Counted from the stretch's first letter, positions 30,005-38,418 are shown. The stretch: 64,000 nt of DNA from Neobacillus sp. PS3-34 (GCF_030915465.1 NZ_CP133267.1:4835527-4899526), one strand, 5' to 3'. Notes: a model not told the origin generated them from the sequence alone. Program-made: numbers and translations.

Positions 30005-30095
30005 TTTCAATAACCTCACCCGTTTGTTAAATAGAGATTCAACAGTAAAGGCGTTAATCCTCCTCGATCAATGCCCCCGTTACTTTGAGTAACAG
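30005..30095. repeat. dispersed intergenic repeat
   Basis: AACCTCACCCGTTTGTTAAA, GGCGTTAATCCTCCTCGATC, then AATGCCCCCGTTACTTTGAG. The middle phrase recurs at about 30810-30830. Confidence 0.6.
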
Positions 30096-30109
30096 CGTTT
30101 TAATTATAT

Positions 30110-30679
30110 TTAGGCATCTCTATCCGTATTTCTAATTATAAGTTCCACACTATTTTTTGATGACCACCAATCAAAATGTTGATGTCCTAAATCATTTTGA
30201 GTTAAATAAAGGCACTCTAAAGCCGATAACCTTAAACCACGTTTGGAACCATTTATTAATACTAAATGATTTTCTACTCGAATTGACAAGGTGTTATTGA
30301 ATTTCCATTCTTCATTCATTTTGTCATCTTCCGATTCAGGCCGGACATTTATAGTAATGGTTTTATCTATCAATTTCTTTTTCAATTCTTTTTTAAGTTG
30401 GTGTACAACCCTAAAATTTAACGGCTGGCTTTGTCCGTGAAAAATTACTAAATCAGCACTATCAGGACCATTCCTATCCAAATATACAATTACATCATAG
30501 ACACAAACACTGTCGTAAATATCTGCCAATGCTTTAATTGCTGCGTCATTTCCATACACATTAATCTGGGTATCAGGATATACCCACGTTTCAATGCCAA
30601 GGTCAGTTTGAGATAAATGTAGTATTTTAAATTCTTTATTACCGATTTTTACTCTTTTTATTGGCACTTCTATTGGCAA
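30110..30679 (-). CDS. hypothetical protein
   Basis: A 189-residue soluble protein with no recognised domain. Features are PIEVPIKRVKIGNKEFKILH at the start and a Lys-rich middle (KKELKKKLIDKT). It starts at a TTG supported by a strong GGGGAGG ribosome site 7-8 nt upstream, which makes the gene convincing. Neighbours are similar small unknown genes, each isolated by repeats. Confidence 0.65.
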   Translation of the reverse strand: MPIEVPIKRVKIGNKEFKILHLSQTDLGIETWVYPDTQINVYGNDAAIKALADIYDSVCVYDVIVYLDRNGPDSADLVIFHGQSQPLNFRVVHQLKKELKKKLIDKTITINVRPESEDDKMNEEWKFNNTLSIRVENHLVLINGSKRGLRLSALECLYLTQNDLGHQHFDWWSSKNSVELIIRNTDRDA

Positions 30680-30784
30680 AAAAAAGCCTCCCCAAATAAC
30701 AGAAAATAATGTTCAACTATTACCTAAAAAAAATATATAATATCTTTCATAGCAAAGACTTTATCTTTTATTACCCCACCACTT

Positions 30785-30905
30785 CTCCTTGGTTCTAAGG
30801 ATTCAACAAAAAATGCTGTTAATCCTCCTGGATTAACGCACCCGTTAGCCATCCCTGAAGCACAAAAATCGGCGCTTCACCACAGAGAATGAAAATGGTA
30901 AGGAA
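30785..30905. repeat. dispersed intergenic repeat
   Basis: GCTGTTAATCCTCCTGGATT, GCACCCGTTAGCCATCC, then CTTCACCACAGAGAATGAAA. The last phrase matches 8340-8358 (CTTCACCACAAAGAATGAAA), where it overlaps the start of a DUF3888 gene. Confidence 0.65.
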
Positions 30906-31064
30906 GTGTCAATACTGATATTGTCCTTAATCCAGTCCACCCAAATCCATAGACATATTAAATAGCGCTCTCCTCTTTTTTTTAACGATTGAGCAGGGTC
31001 TTCTTAAGTGTTGTCATTTTTCCATTTAATTTTCATGGTAATTGAATAAGGAATACTTTAAAGT

Positions 31065-31508
31065 TTATGGATGGTCTCTTGTCTGTCTATACAAATCAAG
31101 GATGTAATCCTTCTCATTTTCTGCCCCTTCTTCTGCCTCTTCTTCATCAAGTTCAAGGTCATCAATCCATTGATAATAATGCCCCAACTCGTGGGCAATA
31201 GAACCAAGAATAGCTGCAAGTGCATCATCTTGCCCATTCTTTTCCAGTAGTTCTAAATAGTCACCAGTAGCAACTCTTATATAAGGTTCTTGTCTTTTAT
31301 CAAATGGACCCAAGAATGTAGCAGATACTAATTCTTTATCAAATTCACTTTTAATTTGATAATCTTTTTTTAGGTAGACAACAACTCGAATGGGAAATTC
31401 AAATTCATTTCTTAACCACTTCGCAAACTCTAAGCAAGCCCTTCTAACCTCTGGATGAACGCCTTGTTCGCATCTAATTCTTAATCCAGTCCTTGGGTAA
31501 CCAGTCAT
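31065..31508 (-). CDS. small putative zinc metalloprotease
   Basis: A 147-residue soluble protein with a clear zinc-protease motif in SIAHELGHYYQWIDDLELDE (HELGH near residues 105-109). The downstream acidic stretch EEEAEEGAENEKDYILDLYR could supply the third ligand, as in gluzincin-like minimal proteases. No signal peptide. Family not identified; substrates unknown. It is convergent with nothing and separated from neighbours by repeats. Confidence 0.65.
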   Translation of the reverse strand: MTGYPRTGLRIRCEQGVHPEVRRACLEFAKWLRNEFEFPIRVVVYLKKDYQIKSEFDKELVSATFLGPFDKRQEPYIRVATGDYLELLEKNGQDDALAAILGSIAHELGHYYQWIDDLELDEEEAEEGAENEKDYILDLYRQTRDHP

Positions 31509-31584
31509 TCTCTCAGCCTCTCATTTAAGGTGTATATATAAAGATTCGATACAAAAAATATCCTTTCCTTCTTCAACTGCACCT

Positions 31585-31660
31585 TTAGTGGAACAACAAA
31601 AAAAGGCTGTACTCGTTTTTGAAGTAAAGCACCCGTTAGTTGAATACAACTCTTCACATA
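31585..31660. repeat. dispersed intergenic repeat
   Basis: CTTCAACTGCACCTTTAGTG opens. TTTTTGAAGTAAAGCACCCG followed by TTAGTTGAATACAACTC closes. Confidence 0.65.
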
Positions 31661-31699
31661 CCATTTAGGACCGACCGTTTCTGAAAATCGGGTTGTATA

Positions 31700-31996
31700 T
31701 TAGACAAGAAAATAAACTAAAGTAACACCAAAGATTAATACAATAAGGGAAACAATATATCGTTTTGACTCCTTTAGATACTTCCAATCTACAAATGACT
31801 GGAAGCCAAATGCTGCTATTACAAAAAGTATCCAAAACCACTTCATTGCTTCGTTCTCAATATTAATAAAAATGAAAGTAATAATTCCGAGAGCTGAAAG
31901 TATAACCTTCCCCCATAGATCAACACCCTTACCATCTTCTGTGAGTTCTTCTCTTTCAGGTCCAACAATCATTAGCCTTAAAATAAAATGTGACAC
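31700..31996 (-). CDS. DUF4181-type small membrane protein
   Basis: At least 98 residues with three hydrophobic helices and the DUF4181-like core (DGKGVDLWGKVILSALG, KWFWILFVIAAFGFQSFVDW, KYLKESKRYIVSLIVLIFG). The GTG at 31996 lacks a ribosome site. The frame continues upstream as INTIGLICIILA, which would complete an N-terminal helix, right up to a GGGGG stretch, but only an ATT could start it. A rare ATT start or a missing base is likely. Function unknown. Confidence 0.65.
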   Translation of the reverse strand: MSHFILRLMIVGPEREELTEDGKGVDLWGKVILSALGIITFIFINIENEAMKWFWILFVIAAFGFQSFVDWKYLKESKRYIVSLIVLIFGVTLVYFLV

Positions 31997-32194
31997 AGCA
32001 AGGATAATACAAATTAATCCAATCGTATTAATTTCCCCCTTATAATCATAACTTATTTCACAAACTTGCTCCTCTAGTACATTAAAAATGCTTTACTCCT
32101 TCTTGAAGTAAATCATCGATTGTTTAAATCACAATCTCAATTCATTTTTAATAAAGGTTTTAAGGTATTTATTCTCCATTGCTTTTAACAATAC

Positions 32195-32291
32195 CTTCTT
32201 ACGCTAACCTGCCCTTTAGTTCAACAAGAAAAAGGAATCCCCGCAACCTTCCCTCATAAACTCAAGAAACGGTTAGTTCAATAAAAGCCAA
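32195..32291. repeat. dispersed intergenic repeat
   Basis: GCTAACCTGCCCTTTAGTTC opens. AAGAAACGGTTAGTTCAATA closes, immediately before the stop of the 57-residue gene. Confidence 0.55.
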
Positions 32292-32465
32292 TTAGGTTTT
32301 TCCCTTTTGTTTTCTTTCAATATATATCCAAGTGTAATAAATTACCCAAAAAACAAAAGGAACTAAAAACACATATGGTCTCTGATTTACTGGAAGAAAA
32401 TACAATAAAAATATCCCGATTATTAGCATAGGTGGCATAAGAATAAAATACTTCTTTTTATGCAC
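32292..32465 (-). CDS. small two-helix membrane protein (57 aa)
   Basis: A GTG-started gene with a strong GGGAGGGG ribosome site. The product begins HKKKYFILMPPMLIIG, has two hydrophobic helices (the second is FLVPFVFWVIYYTWIYI) and a basic tail ERKQKGKT. Too short for many gene finders, but the ribosome site and topology make it credible. No family recognised. Confidence 0.6.
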   Translation of the reverse strand: MHKKKYFILMPPMLIIGIFLLYFLPVNQRPYVFLVPFVFWVIYYTWIYIERKQKGKT

Positions 32466-32639
32466 GTTCTTCCCCTCCCTTTTGGTTTATTCTACCATAA
32501 AAACCCATCTTCTTGTTCCACTCACCTCCCTCAATGAAGAAAGGAAAATCTCCCGTTTTCTCCTGTTTTCTTAGATTTTCATAATAGTTTACCTTCCGGT
32601 AAAATGTTTAATAGTTGGGGAATTATCACTTGAAAGGAT

Positions 32640-33440
32640 AAAATTGAACTTCAAAAGGAAAAAGAGCCGTCACCCACTAGCCTTCCAATTACAAAAATTG
32701 GTGGGTGAGTAAAAATATGATCGCACTGGTAGATGCCCACATTTCTCATGGAGGTCAACACTCCCATGTCTCACAGAGTCTTCGCTCTCAAATTCCTTCG
32801 TCCAACCTTACCATGAGGTGGATGTCGGCGATGCTGCCCCACAGGGTCTTAGCCCGTAATTTAGTTGCTTTGCCGACTAATCCATGCTTCAAATGTCCTC
32901 AAAACCATAAAACAATAACTATTATTTATCTAAACAAAAAACAAAATTAAGCGGCGAATTCTGCCTTCTTCAATACTGACAAATGAGGGATGTCTTTTAA
33001 CATCTTTTCTTCACTAAACTCAAATTGCTTTTTACCTATACTAAAGAAGATACGGATCAGTTTATTACATAAAGCGATAAGAGAATGCATCTTCTTTAAT
33101 GGATTATCTGGACGTTGAGTATAGTAAGCATGTAATGCCTTAAATGCAGAATTTTTGGCGACAAGAATCATACAAACCCTGAATAACAGAGCCCTCAGTT
33201 TCTTCCGTACTCTTTTTGTGATGGTTGTTTTTCCTTTGTGCTTACCGGATGTATTTTCTTTTAAGCTTAAGCCGGCCAGCTTAATAATTTGCCGGGGATG
33301 AGTATATTCACTAAGATCACCAACTTCCGCAAAGAAGCCGGCAATTGTATCCCTTCCCACACCTTTTATGGCTAACATTTGTGGTACACCTGGTATTTCA
33401 TTAAGTAAACCATCTATTTTTGCATCCAATACTTCGAACT
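32640..33440 (-). mobile_element. truncated IS110-family insertion sequence
   Basis: The C-terminal half of an IS110-type transposase is followed on the minus strand by about 250 nt of GC-richer non-coding sequence (about 32690-32946), as expected of one IS110 end. The other end and the N-terminal catalytic half are gone; the truncation coincides with a dispersed repeat at about 33440-33530. Confidence 0.65.
32947..33429 (-). pseudogene. IS110 family transposase, C-terminal part
   Basis: These 160 residues match the Transposase_20 (helix-hairpin-helix) domain: IPGVPQMLAIKGVGRDTIAG, the YTHPRQIIKLAGLSL block, and the conserved Ser-containing SGKHKGKTTITKRV. IS110 recombinases also need an N-terminal DEDD RuvC-like domain, which is missing. 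The fragment cannot transpose. Confidence 0.8.
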
Positions 33441-33459
33441 ATCCTGCTTCTTTAGCACA

Positions 33460-33535
33460 AAAAGAAAAAACCCGGATATTTTGTAGCCGGATTTCTTGAA
33501 CTCTAGCACCTTTTCGTTGAAGAACTAATCCTTAT
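33460..33535. repeat. dispersed intergenic repeat
   Basis: AAACCCGGATATTTTGTAGC with a pairing CCGGATTTCTTG, then CTAGCACCTTTTCGTTGAAG. It marks the truncated edge of the IS110 fragment. Confidence 0.6.
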
Positions 33536-33728
33536 TAATAAATTTAATTAAATCACTAATAATAAACCTTTTTGTGACATGTTTTCCATTTTTCGCAATC
33601 CAAGATACTGTAATAACATCAGAACTAAAAGCTTTCCTTATTTCATCTTCATTTAAACCTTTGGAATAAAAAACGAACTTTATATTCGATCTTTGTTTGA
33701 ATAAGGAGATGGGTGATTCCTTTTTCAA
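33525..33728 (-). CDS. small hypothetical protein
   Basis: A possible 67-residue protein (KGLNEDEIRKAFSSDVITVS, then KNGKHVTKRFIISDLIKFIN) with a TTG start and no clear ribosome site. Composition is protein-like, but it could be the remaining end of a longer gene. No family recognised. Confidence 0.35.
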   Translation of the reverse strand: MKKESPISLFKQRSNIKFVFYSKGLNEDEIRKAFSSDVITVSWIAKNGKHVTKRFIISDLIKFINKD

Positions 33729-33780
33729 ATAAATGAATAGTATTAATCAAGAAGAATTTACAACATAGGAGGAGAAAAAC

Positions 33781-34848
33781 GTGGAGGCTGCTAATCAACA
33801 ATGCATGGAAATTGGAATCTATTCATTAGCGGATTTATATCCTAATCCAGAAACAGGCAAAGCGATCAGCGCGAAACAGCGTATTGGTGAAATCATTGAA
33901 GCGGCAAAACTCGCGGATGAAGCTGGACTGGATGTATTTGGCGTTGGAGAGCACCACCGTTTAGATTATGCAGTGTCAACACCATCAGTGCTCCTGGCGG
34001 CTATTTCACAAGTTACCAAACGAATTAGACTTACAAGTGCGACAACGGTATTAAGTACCGTAGATCCTGTCCGTTTATTTGAGGAATTTGCCACACTTGA
34101 CCTTATATCAAATGGACGTGCTGAAATCATTGCCGGGCGTGGGGCATTTTTAGACTCATTCCCTCTATTCGGATATGATTTTAAAAAATATGATGAATTG
34201 TTTGAAGAACACTTAGAGCTATTATTAAAGCTAAACAAAAATGAATTGATTACTTGGAAGGGCCGGTCTCGTACATCCTTAAATAAGGCAGAAATTGCGC
34301 CTCGGCCACTTCAGCCAGTGATTCCTATATGGGTAGGTGTTGGTGGGACTTTGGAGAGCGCAGAACGCGCAGGCAGATTGGGGACTGGATTGGCATTGGC
34401 AATACTTGGCGGTGATCCAGGTCAATATGAACCGCTCGTTGACATTTACATGCAATCTGCGGCACTGAGCGGCGATGCTCCGGAAAACCTAAAGGTGGGT
34501 GTAACCGGGCACGCATATATTTCAAAAACCAATCAGCAGGCACTGGAAGAATTTTATCCCTATCATTCAAATTATTGGTACCATCTCCAACTTAGTCATG
34601 GGAAAAACATGGTCTTATCAAGAGAAGATTTTGAGCAGATGGCTGGAAAAGACACAGCCCTTTTCGTTGGAAGCTCGGAGCAAATCATCGAAAAAATCCT
34701 TCGCCAATACGAGCTGTTTGGACACCATCGGTTTATTGCCCAAATGGACATAGGTTGTATGCCTTTTAAAAAAGTTGCTGAAAACATTGAAAGGCTAGCA
34801 ACAGAAGTTGCGCCTGTTATACGAAAAGAAACAAGGAAAAAGGGTTAA
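33781..34848 (+). CDS. LLM-class flavin-dependent oxidoreductase
   Basis: A 355-residue luciferase-like (FMN/F420) monooxygenase with a TIM-barrel fold. Typical segments are EAAKLADEAGLDVFGVGEHH, RIRLTSATTVLSTVDPVRLF and GRAEIIAGRGAFLDSFPLFG. The start is GTG with AGGAGGAG 6 nt upstream. It is cytoplasmic and needs reduced flavin from a partner reductase. The substrate is unknown. A second LLM enzyme from a different subgroup lies 0.5 kb away on the other strand. Confidence 0.92.
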   Translation: MEAANQQCMEIGIYSLADLYPNPETGKAISAKQRIGEIIEAAKLADEAGLDVFGVGEHHRLDYAVSTPSVLLAAISQVTKRIRLTSATTVLSTVDPVRLFEEFATLDLISNGRAEIIAGRGAFLDSFPLFGYDFKKYDELFEEHLELLLKLNKNELITWKGRSRTSLNKAEIAPRPLQPVIPIWVGVGGTLESAERAGRLGTGLALAILGGDPGQYEPLVDIYMQSAALSGDAPENLKVGVTGHAYISKTNQQALEEFYPYHSNYWYHLQLSHGKNMVLSREDFEQMAGKDTALFVGSSEQIIEKILRQYELFGHHRFIAQMDIGCMPFKKVAENIERLATEVAPVIRKETRKKG

Positions 34849-34904
34849 GCGTGTAACCAGAGAAACATTTTAGTTTTTATTATTACATGGTAGAACCAAC
34901 CATA

Positions 34905-34935
34905 AAAAAAAGACTCTGCAAGAGAGTCTTTTTAT
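34905..34935. terminator. bidirectional terminator
   Basis: AAAAAAAGACTCT, GCAAG, AGAGTCTTTTT, between the convergent LLM oxidoreductase and cold-shock genes. Confidence 0.85.
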
Positions 34936-34948
34936 ATATTGGTTCTTA

Positions 34949-35149
34949 TTATGCTTTACGAACGTTAGTAGCTTGGGGTCCACGTTGACCTTGTTCTACT
35001 TCAAAAGTAACTTCTTGACCTTCGTCTAAAGATTTGAAACCTTCGCCTTGGATAGCTGAGAAGTGTACGAATACATCGTCTCCTGCTTCGCGTTCGATGA
35101 ATCCAAAACCTTTTTCTGCATTAAACCATTTTACTTTACCTTGTTCCAT
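34949..35149 (-). CDS. cold-shock protein (CspA family)
   Basis: A 66-residue single cold-shock domain, [20 protein letters not shown] at the start, with RNP1 (KGFGFIER) and RNP2 (DVFVHFSAI). It binds single-stranded nucleic acid and melts mRNA structure. An AGGAGG lies 8 nt before the ATG at 35149, so the ten extra in-frame residues upstream are not translated. The untranslated leader may carry cold-dependent control, as in other csp genes, but I see no defined element. Confidence 0.96.
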   Translation of the reverse strand: MEQGKVKWFNAEKGFGFIEREAGDDVFVHFSAIQGEGFKSLDEGQEVTFEVEQGQRGPQATNVRKA

Positions 35150-35383
35150 TTGTGTTTCCTCCTGGTGTGCATTGCGCACATTGTATTACTATCCTTGCTC
35201 AAATCTTCAAGACAAAAAGTTTAGCACTTCATAATCCTACCGACAAACAAAAATAATTCTTCTTCACTTTAACAGAGATAAACTAGAATTGCAATGGTAG
35301 ATATTTTTTAAATCCACGGTACTTCATTTCGGACCTCATTAGAATCGGTAATCATTACCTTCTGGATTAACTGTTTCTTTAGG

Positions 35384-36382
35384 CTATTTTCCTTCTACCA
35401 CATCTTTAAATATTTCATATGATCTATTTTGTTTTTCAGGATCATAAATATAGGACACAGCCATAATTTCATCTACGTTATACTTTTCTTGAAAACCAGC
35501 CAACTGTTGACGAATCGTTTCTTTGCTTCCCAATAACGTCACACTGGACATCGATGCGGCCATTTCTTTTTCCATAGGGCTCCAAAGCTCATCCATATTT
35601 TCAACAGGCGGCTGTAACGGATTTTGTGAACCACGTACAACATTCAGGAAGAATTGCTGCATGGTTGTAGATAACAATTTAGCCTCTTCGTCGGTTTCCG
35701 CTGCAATCACATTTAAGCAGACCATCATATATGGTTGGTCCAGGTACTCAGACGGCTGGAAGCGTTCACGATAAATGGAAATCGCTTCTTCCATGTATCT
35801 TGGTGCAAAGTGGGAAGCAAATACATACGGCAGACCCAAACTTGCCGCTAAATAGGCAGAATCCGTTGACGAACCCAGGATATAAATGGGAATATTTGTG
35901 CCCACACCAGGATGGGCCTTCACAAATCCTTGCTGAATCTCTGCCAAATAGGTAAGCAAAGCCTTTACATCATCAGGAAATGTATAAACAGGATCCGCTT
36001 TAGATCTTCTTAGTGCACTTGCCGTCTTCATATCCGTACCAGGGGCGCTGCGAAGACCTAATTCCACACGATTTGGATACATCGTTGCCATCGTTCCAAA
36101 TTGTTCAGCCACCACTAAAGGCGAATGATTAGGCAGCATAATCCCGCCTGACCCAACTCGTATAGTACTGGTATGTTCTAATGTATGTTTGATTAAAATA
36201 GACGTTGCTGAACTGACAAGTGTTGGAGTATTATGATGCTCAGCAATCCAATATCGTTGATAACCCATTTTTTCTGTTGCTTGTGCAAGTTCCACCATTG
36301 AATCAATAGCTTGTTTTGCTGTTTGTCCTTCGCGTATTGGGGCTAGATTCAATACAGATACAGGTAAATGCATAGTTGTCAT
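35384..36382 (-). CDS. LLM-class flavin-dependent oxidoreductase (YceB/YhbW-like)
   Basis: A 332-residue luciferase-like monooxygenase of the subgroup with the N-terminal PVSVLNLAPIREGQTAKQAI and the RYWIAEHHNTPTLVSSATSI block. The family includes B. subtilis YceB and E. coli YhbW. It is cytoplasmic and flavin-dependent with unknown substrate. Just upstream lies a 12-bp palindrome (TTACTATAGTAA) that may be an operator. It is divergent from a DinB-type gene. Confidence 0.9.
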   Translation of the reverse strand: MTTMHLPVSVLNLAPIREGQTAKQAIDSMVELAQATEKMGYQRYWIAEHHNTPTLVSSATSILIKHTLEHTSTIRVGSGGIMLPNHSPLVVAEQFGTMATMYPNRVELGLRSAPGTDMKTASALRRSKADPVYTFPDDVKALLTYLAEIQQGFVKAHPGVGTNIPIYILGSSTDSAYLAASLGLPYVFASHFAPRYMEEAISIYRERFQPSEYLDQPYMMVCLNVIAAETDEEAKLLSTTMQQFFLNVVRGSQNPLQPPVENMDELWSPMEKEMAASMSSVTLLGSKETIRQQLAGFQEKYNVDEIMAVSYIYDPEKQNRSYEIFKDVVEGK

Positions 36383-36413
36383 TTTTCTTATTCCCTTTCT
36401 TGATGAGGATATA

Positions 36414-36425
36414 TTACTATAGTAA
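36414..36425. promoter_or_regulatory. palindromic operator candidate
   Basis: TTACTATAGTAA is a perfect 12-bp palindrome 32 nt before the LLM oxidoreductase start and about 80 nt before the divergent DinB-type gene. Its TACTAT/ATAGTA character resembles sites of redox-sensing MarR/DUF24 regulators, which often control such flavoenzymes. Confidence 0.4.
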
Positions 36426-36506
36426 CAATGGGAAATTAGAAAACAAAATTAACTGCTTGAGGTTATTATTTTATGCAATAATGAGACAGTGAGAACGGAG
36501 TATAAA

Positions 36507-36995
36507 ATGATGAATCATAATAAAGAGGTGCGTAAGGAGATTTTACAAAGTGTTTCAGGTTTAACAGATGCACAATTAAATGAAAGACCAATTGGCAAAT
36601 GGAATATTATGCAGGTTTTAGAGCACCTTTATTTGATGGAAAAGACTATCGTCCATAAAATGATGATGGTGATGGCAAACGATGAGGAGTCTCAGGTAGA
36701 GAATAAGCCCATCCACCTAACACCAAACCGAACAACTAAAGTGGTTGCCCCGTCATTTGTTGAACCTTCTGGTGAGTTTACAACGCTTGCGGCAATGAAG
36801 GCGAAACTGCTTGAGTCGCGAGCTGCGTTAGAAAAATTCGTTGCAACTGCTGATCAAGAGAAAATGCTGAAACGCTCATTTCCGCATCCGGTTTTTGGTT
36901 TACTTCACGTTAAGCAATGGGTCGAGTTTATCGGTTTACATGAACTGCGACATTTAGAGCAAATTGAGGAATTGAAACAAGAGTTAATGCTGTAA
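36507..36995 (+). CDS. DinB superfamily protein
   Basis: A 162-residue four-helix DinB-like protein. VLEHLYLMEK and GLHELRHLEQIEEL carry the expected metal-ligand His residues. ACGGAG 7 nt before the ATG at 36507 supports this start over an in-frame GTG six codons earlier. Possible thiol-transferase or metal-dependent hydrolase; substrate unknown. Confidence 0.85.
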   Translation: MMNHNKEVRKEILQSVSGLTDAQLNERPIGKWNIMQVLEHLYLMEKTIVHKMMMVMANDEESQVENKPIHLTPNRTTKVVAPSFVEPSGEFTTLAAMKAKLLESRAALEKFVATADQEKMLKRSFPHPVFGLLHVKQWVEFIGLHELRHLEQIEELKQELML

Positions 36996-37002
36996 CAATT
37001 AT

Positions 37003-37038
37003 GAAAACAGCCCTTCTTATTCAAGAAGGGCTGTTTTC
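37003..37038. terminator. bidirectional terminator
   Basis: AAAACAGCCCTTCTT, ATTC, AAGAAGGGCTGTTTTC, between the convergent DinB-type and SRPBCC genes. Confidence 0.9.
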
Positions 37039-37099
37039 TATACCTATCAATTTTAAATGGTAATAGGAGGCAGGATATTACCCGTTTCAAGCAAGCTTT

Positions 37100-37510
37100 T
37101 TAAATTGCTGATAATCTGGCCGAACCGTTATTAAGTCCTTCAAAGGTATCATCCGCATCCACAATGTCAGTAGCGGGCACAAGATTTTCATGCTTAAGCG
37201 TTAATTTGACCGTTTGTCCCATTGGTTTCAACTCAAAAGTGACCTGTGATGGCTGCTCACGAACCGTTTTATCCCCTACAGAATTCCATGTAAAAGAAAG
37301 TAAACGATGCGGCTCACACTTTAGGATTGTTCCGTAGTCTGTGACCTCGCCATTTCGCAAATAATTGACGATTGAGCCTTCCTTCCAATCGGATTCTATT
37401 TTGGTTCCAAAAAAGTACTTTTCGGTGAAATCACTGCTTGTCAACGCTTCCCACAGCTTTTCAGGTGTCGTTGCGATGTAGGTAACATAAACAAATTTTT
37501 TGTCAGTCAA
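37100..37510 (-). CDS. SRPBCC/AHSA1 domain protein
   Basis: A 136-residue START-like (Aha1/CalC) protein: VYVTYIATTPEKLWEALTSS, YFFGTKIESDWKEGSIVNYL, VTFELKPMGQTVKLTLKHEN. Such proteins bind small hydrophobic ligands. It overlaps the upstream ArsR-type regulator by 4 nt (ATGA), the common ArsR-SRPBCC operon whose regulator often controls the pair. The C-terminus stops at LNNGSARLSAI, slightly shorter than relatives that continue with a final helix (WPAVLSNLKTLLE type). A premature stop is possible. Confidence 0.88.
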   Translation of the reverse strand: MTDKKFVYVTYIATTPEKLWEALTSSDFTEKYFFGTKIESDWKEGSIVNYLRNGEVTDYGTILKCEPHRLLSFTWNSVGDKTVREQPSQVTFELKPMGQTVKLTLKHENLVPATDIVDADDTFEGLNNGSARLSAI

Positions 37511-37821
37511 TTGTTTTCCTCCTCAAGCTTTCTTTTAAGTTCGCTCAATGCGTCAATCCGATGCCGTTCAAATTTTCCAATCCAGCGATCGTATATCTCT
37601 CCGATCGGAGCAGCATTCAAAAAATGCAGCTTATTTCGACCGTGCCATTCAACGACGATTAAATTCGCCTCCTCCAAAATAACAAGGTGCTTTGTTACCG
37701 ATTGGCGAGTCATTTCTAGATGTTCACATAGCTCACTTAATGTCTGCCCATTTTTCTTAAAAAGTTCGTCAAGAAGCTGTCTGCGGCTTGAATCTGCAAG
37801 AGCTTTAAAAACATTATCCAT
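37507..37821 (-). CDS. ArsR-family transcriptional regulator
   Basis: About 104 residues from MDNVFKALADSSRRQLLDEL with winged helix LSELCEHLEMTRQSVTKHLV and IVVEWHGRNKLHFLN. It lacks the metal-binding Cys motifs of arsenic sensors, so it is of the SRPBCC-associated type. The ATG at 37821 is only 6 nt from a consensus -10, giving a predicted leaderless mRNA. In-frame codons upstream overlap the promoter and are not used. It is coupled to the SRPBCC gene. Confidence 0.9.
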   Translation of the reverse strand: MDNVFKALADSSRRQLLDELFKKNGQTLSELCEHLEMTRQSVTKHLVILEEANLIVVEWHGRNKLHFLNAAPIGEIYDRWIGKFERHRIDALSELKRKLEEENN

Positions 37822-37827
37822 AAATTT

Positions 37828-37857
37828 ATTATATGCAACCATTTGTCTGCATGTCAA
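37828..37857 (-). promoter_or_regulatory. sigma-A promoter of the arsR-SRPBCC operon
   Basis: Minus strand TTGACA (37852-37857), 18-nt spacer, TATAAT (37828-37833). The spacer contains ATGCA...TGCAT, a probable operator. An almost identical promoter lies at 63353-63382. Confidence 0.85.
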
Positions 37858-37990
37858 GATGGTGAAAGTTCTCTGGTACTACGCAATAAAAAAAGTGCCT
37901 GACCAGCGATTCGTTCCACAGGGAAGTATCGAGGTCAAGCATTTATTCCTACCTTTTTGTAAACATTTAAATCAATCGGCTGCCATGTTT

Positions 37991-38418
37991 TGTCCAATAG
38001 AACCCTCTTATTAGACATTTTGATTACTCGGCTACCTCGTTGTGTCTAATAAAGCCCTCTTATTAGACATTTTGATCGCTCGGCTGCCTCGTTTTGTCTA
38101 ATAAAGCCCTCTTATTAGACATTTTGATCGCTCGGCTGCCATGTTTTGTCTAATAGGACCATCTTATTAGACATTTTGATCACTCGGTTGCCTCGTTGTG
38201 TCCAATAGAACCCTCTTATTAGACATTTTGATCGCTCGGTTGCCTCGTTTTGTCTAATAAAGCCCTCTTATTAGACGTTTTGATCACTCGTGTGCCAGGT
38301 TTTGTCCAATAGGACCCTCTTATTAGACATTTTGATCACTCGGGTGCCAGGTTTTGTCCAATAGGACCCTCTTATTAGACATTTTGATCACTCGGTTGCC
38401 TCGTTTTGTCCAATAGAA
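37991..38418. repeat. tandem array of 52-bp hairpin units (family A, 8 copies)
   Basis: Eight complete 52-bp units start with TGTC at 37991, 38043, 38095, 38147, 38199, 38251, 38303 and 38355; a partial ninth starts at 38407 and a partial linker precedes the first. Each unit is TGTCTAATAA, a 7-nt loop (AGCCCTC), TTATTAGACA, then a 25-nt linker like TTTTGATCGCTCGGCTGCC plus TCGTTT. The array is non-coding. The period is invariant while the bases vary, mostly in loop, left arm and linker. Confidence 0.95.

Noticed and set aside
32705..32950. 81-codon plus-strand ORF
   Set aside because: It lies in the non-coding end of the IS110 remnant and its product resembles no protein.
37991..38418. CRISPR array
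   Set aside because: Units are contiguous 52-bp repeats without unique spacers, and no cas genes are present; the same holds for 51793-52120.
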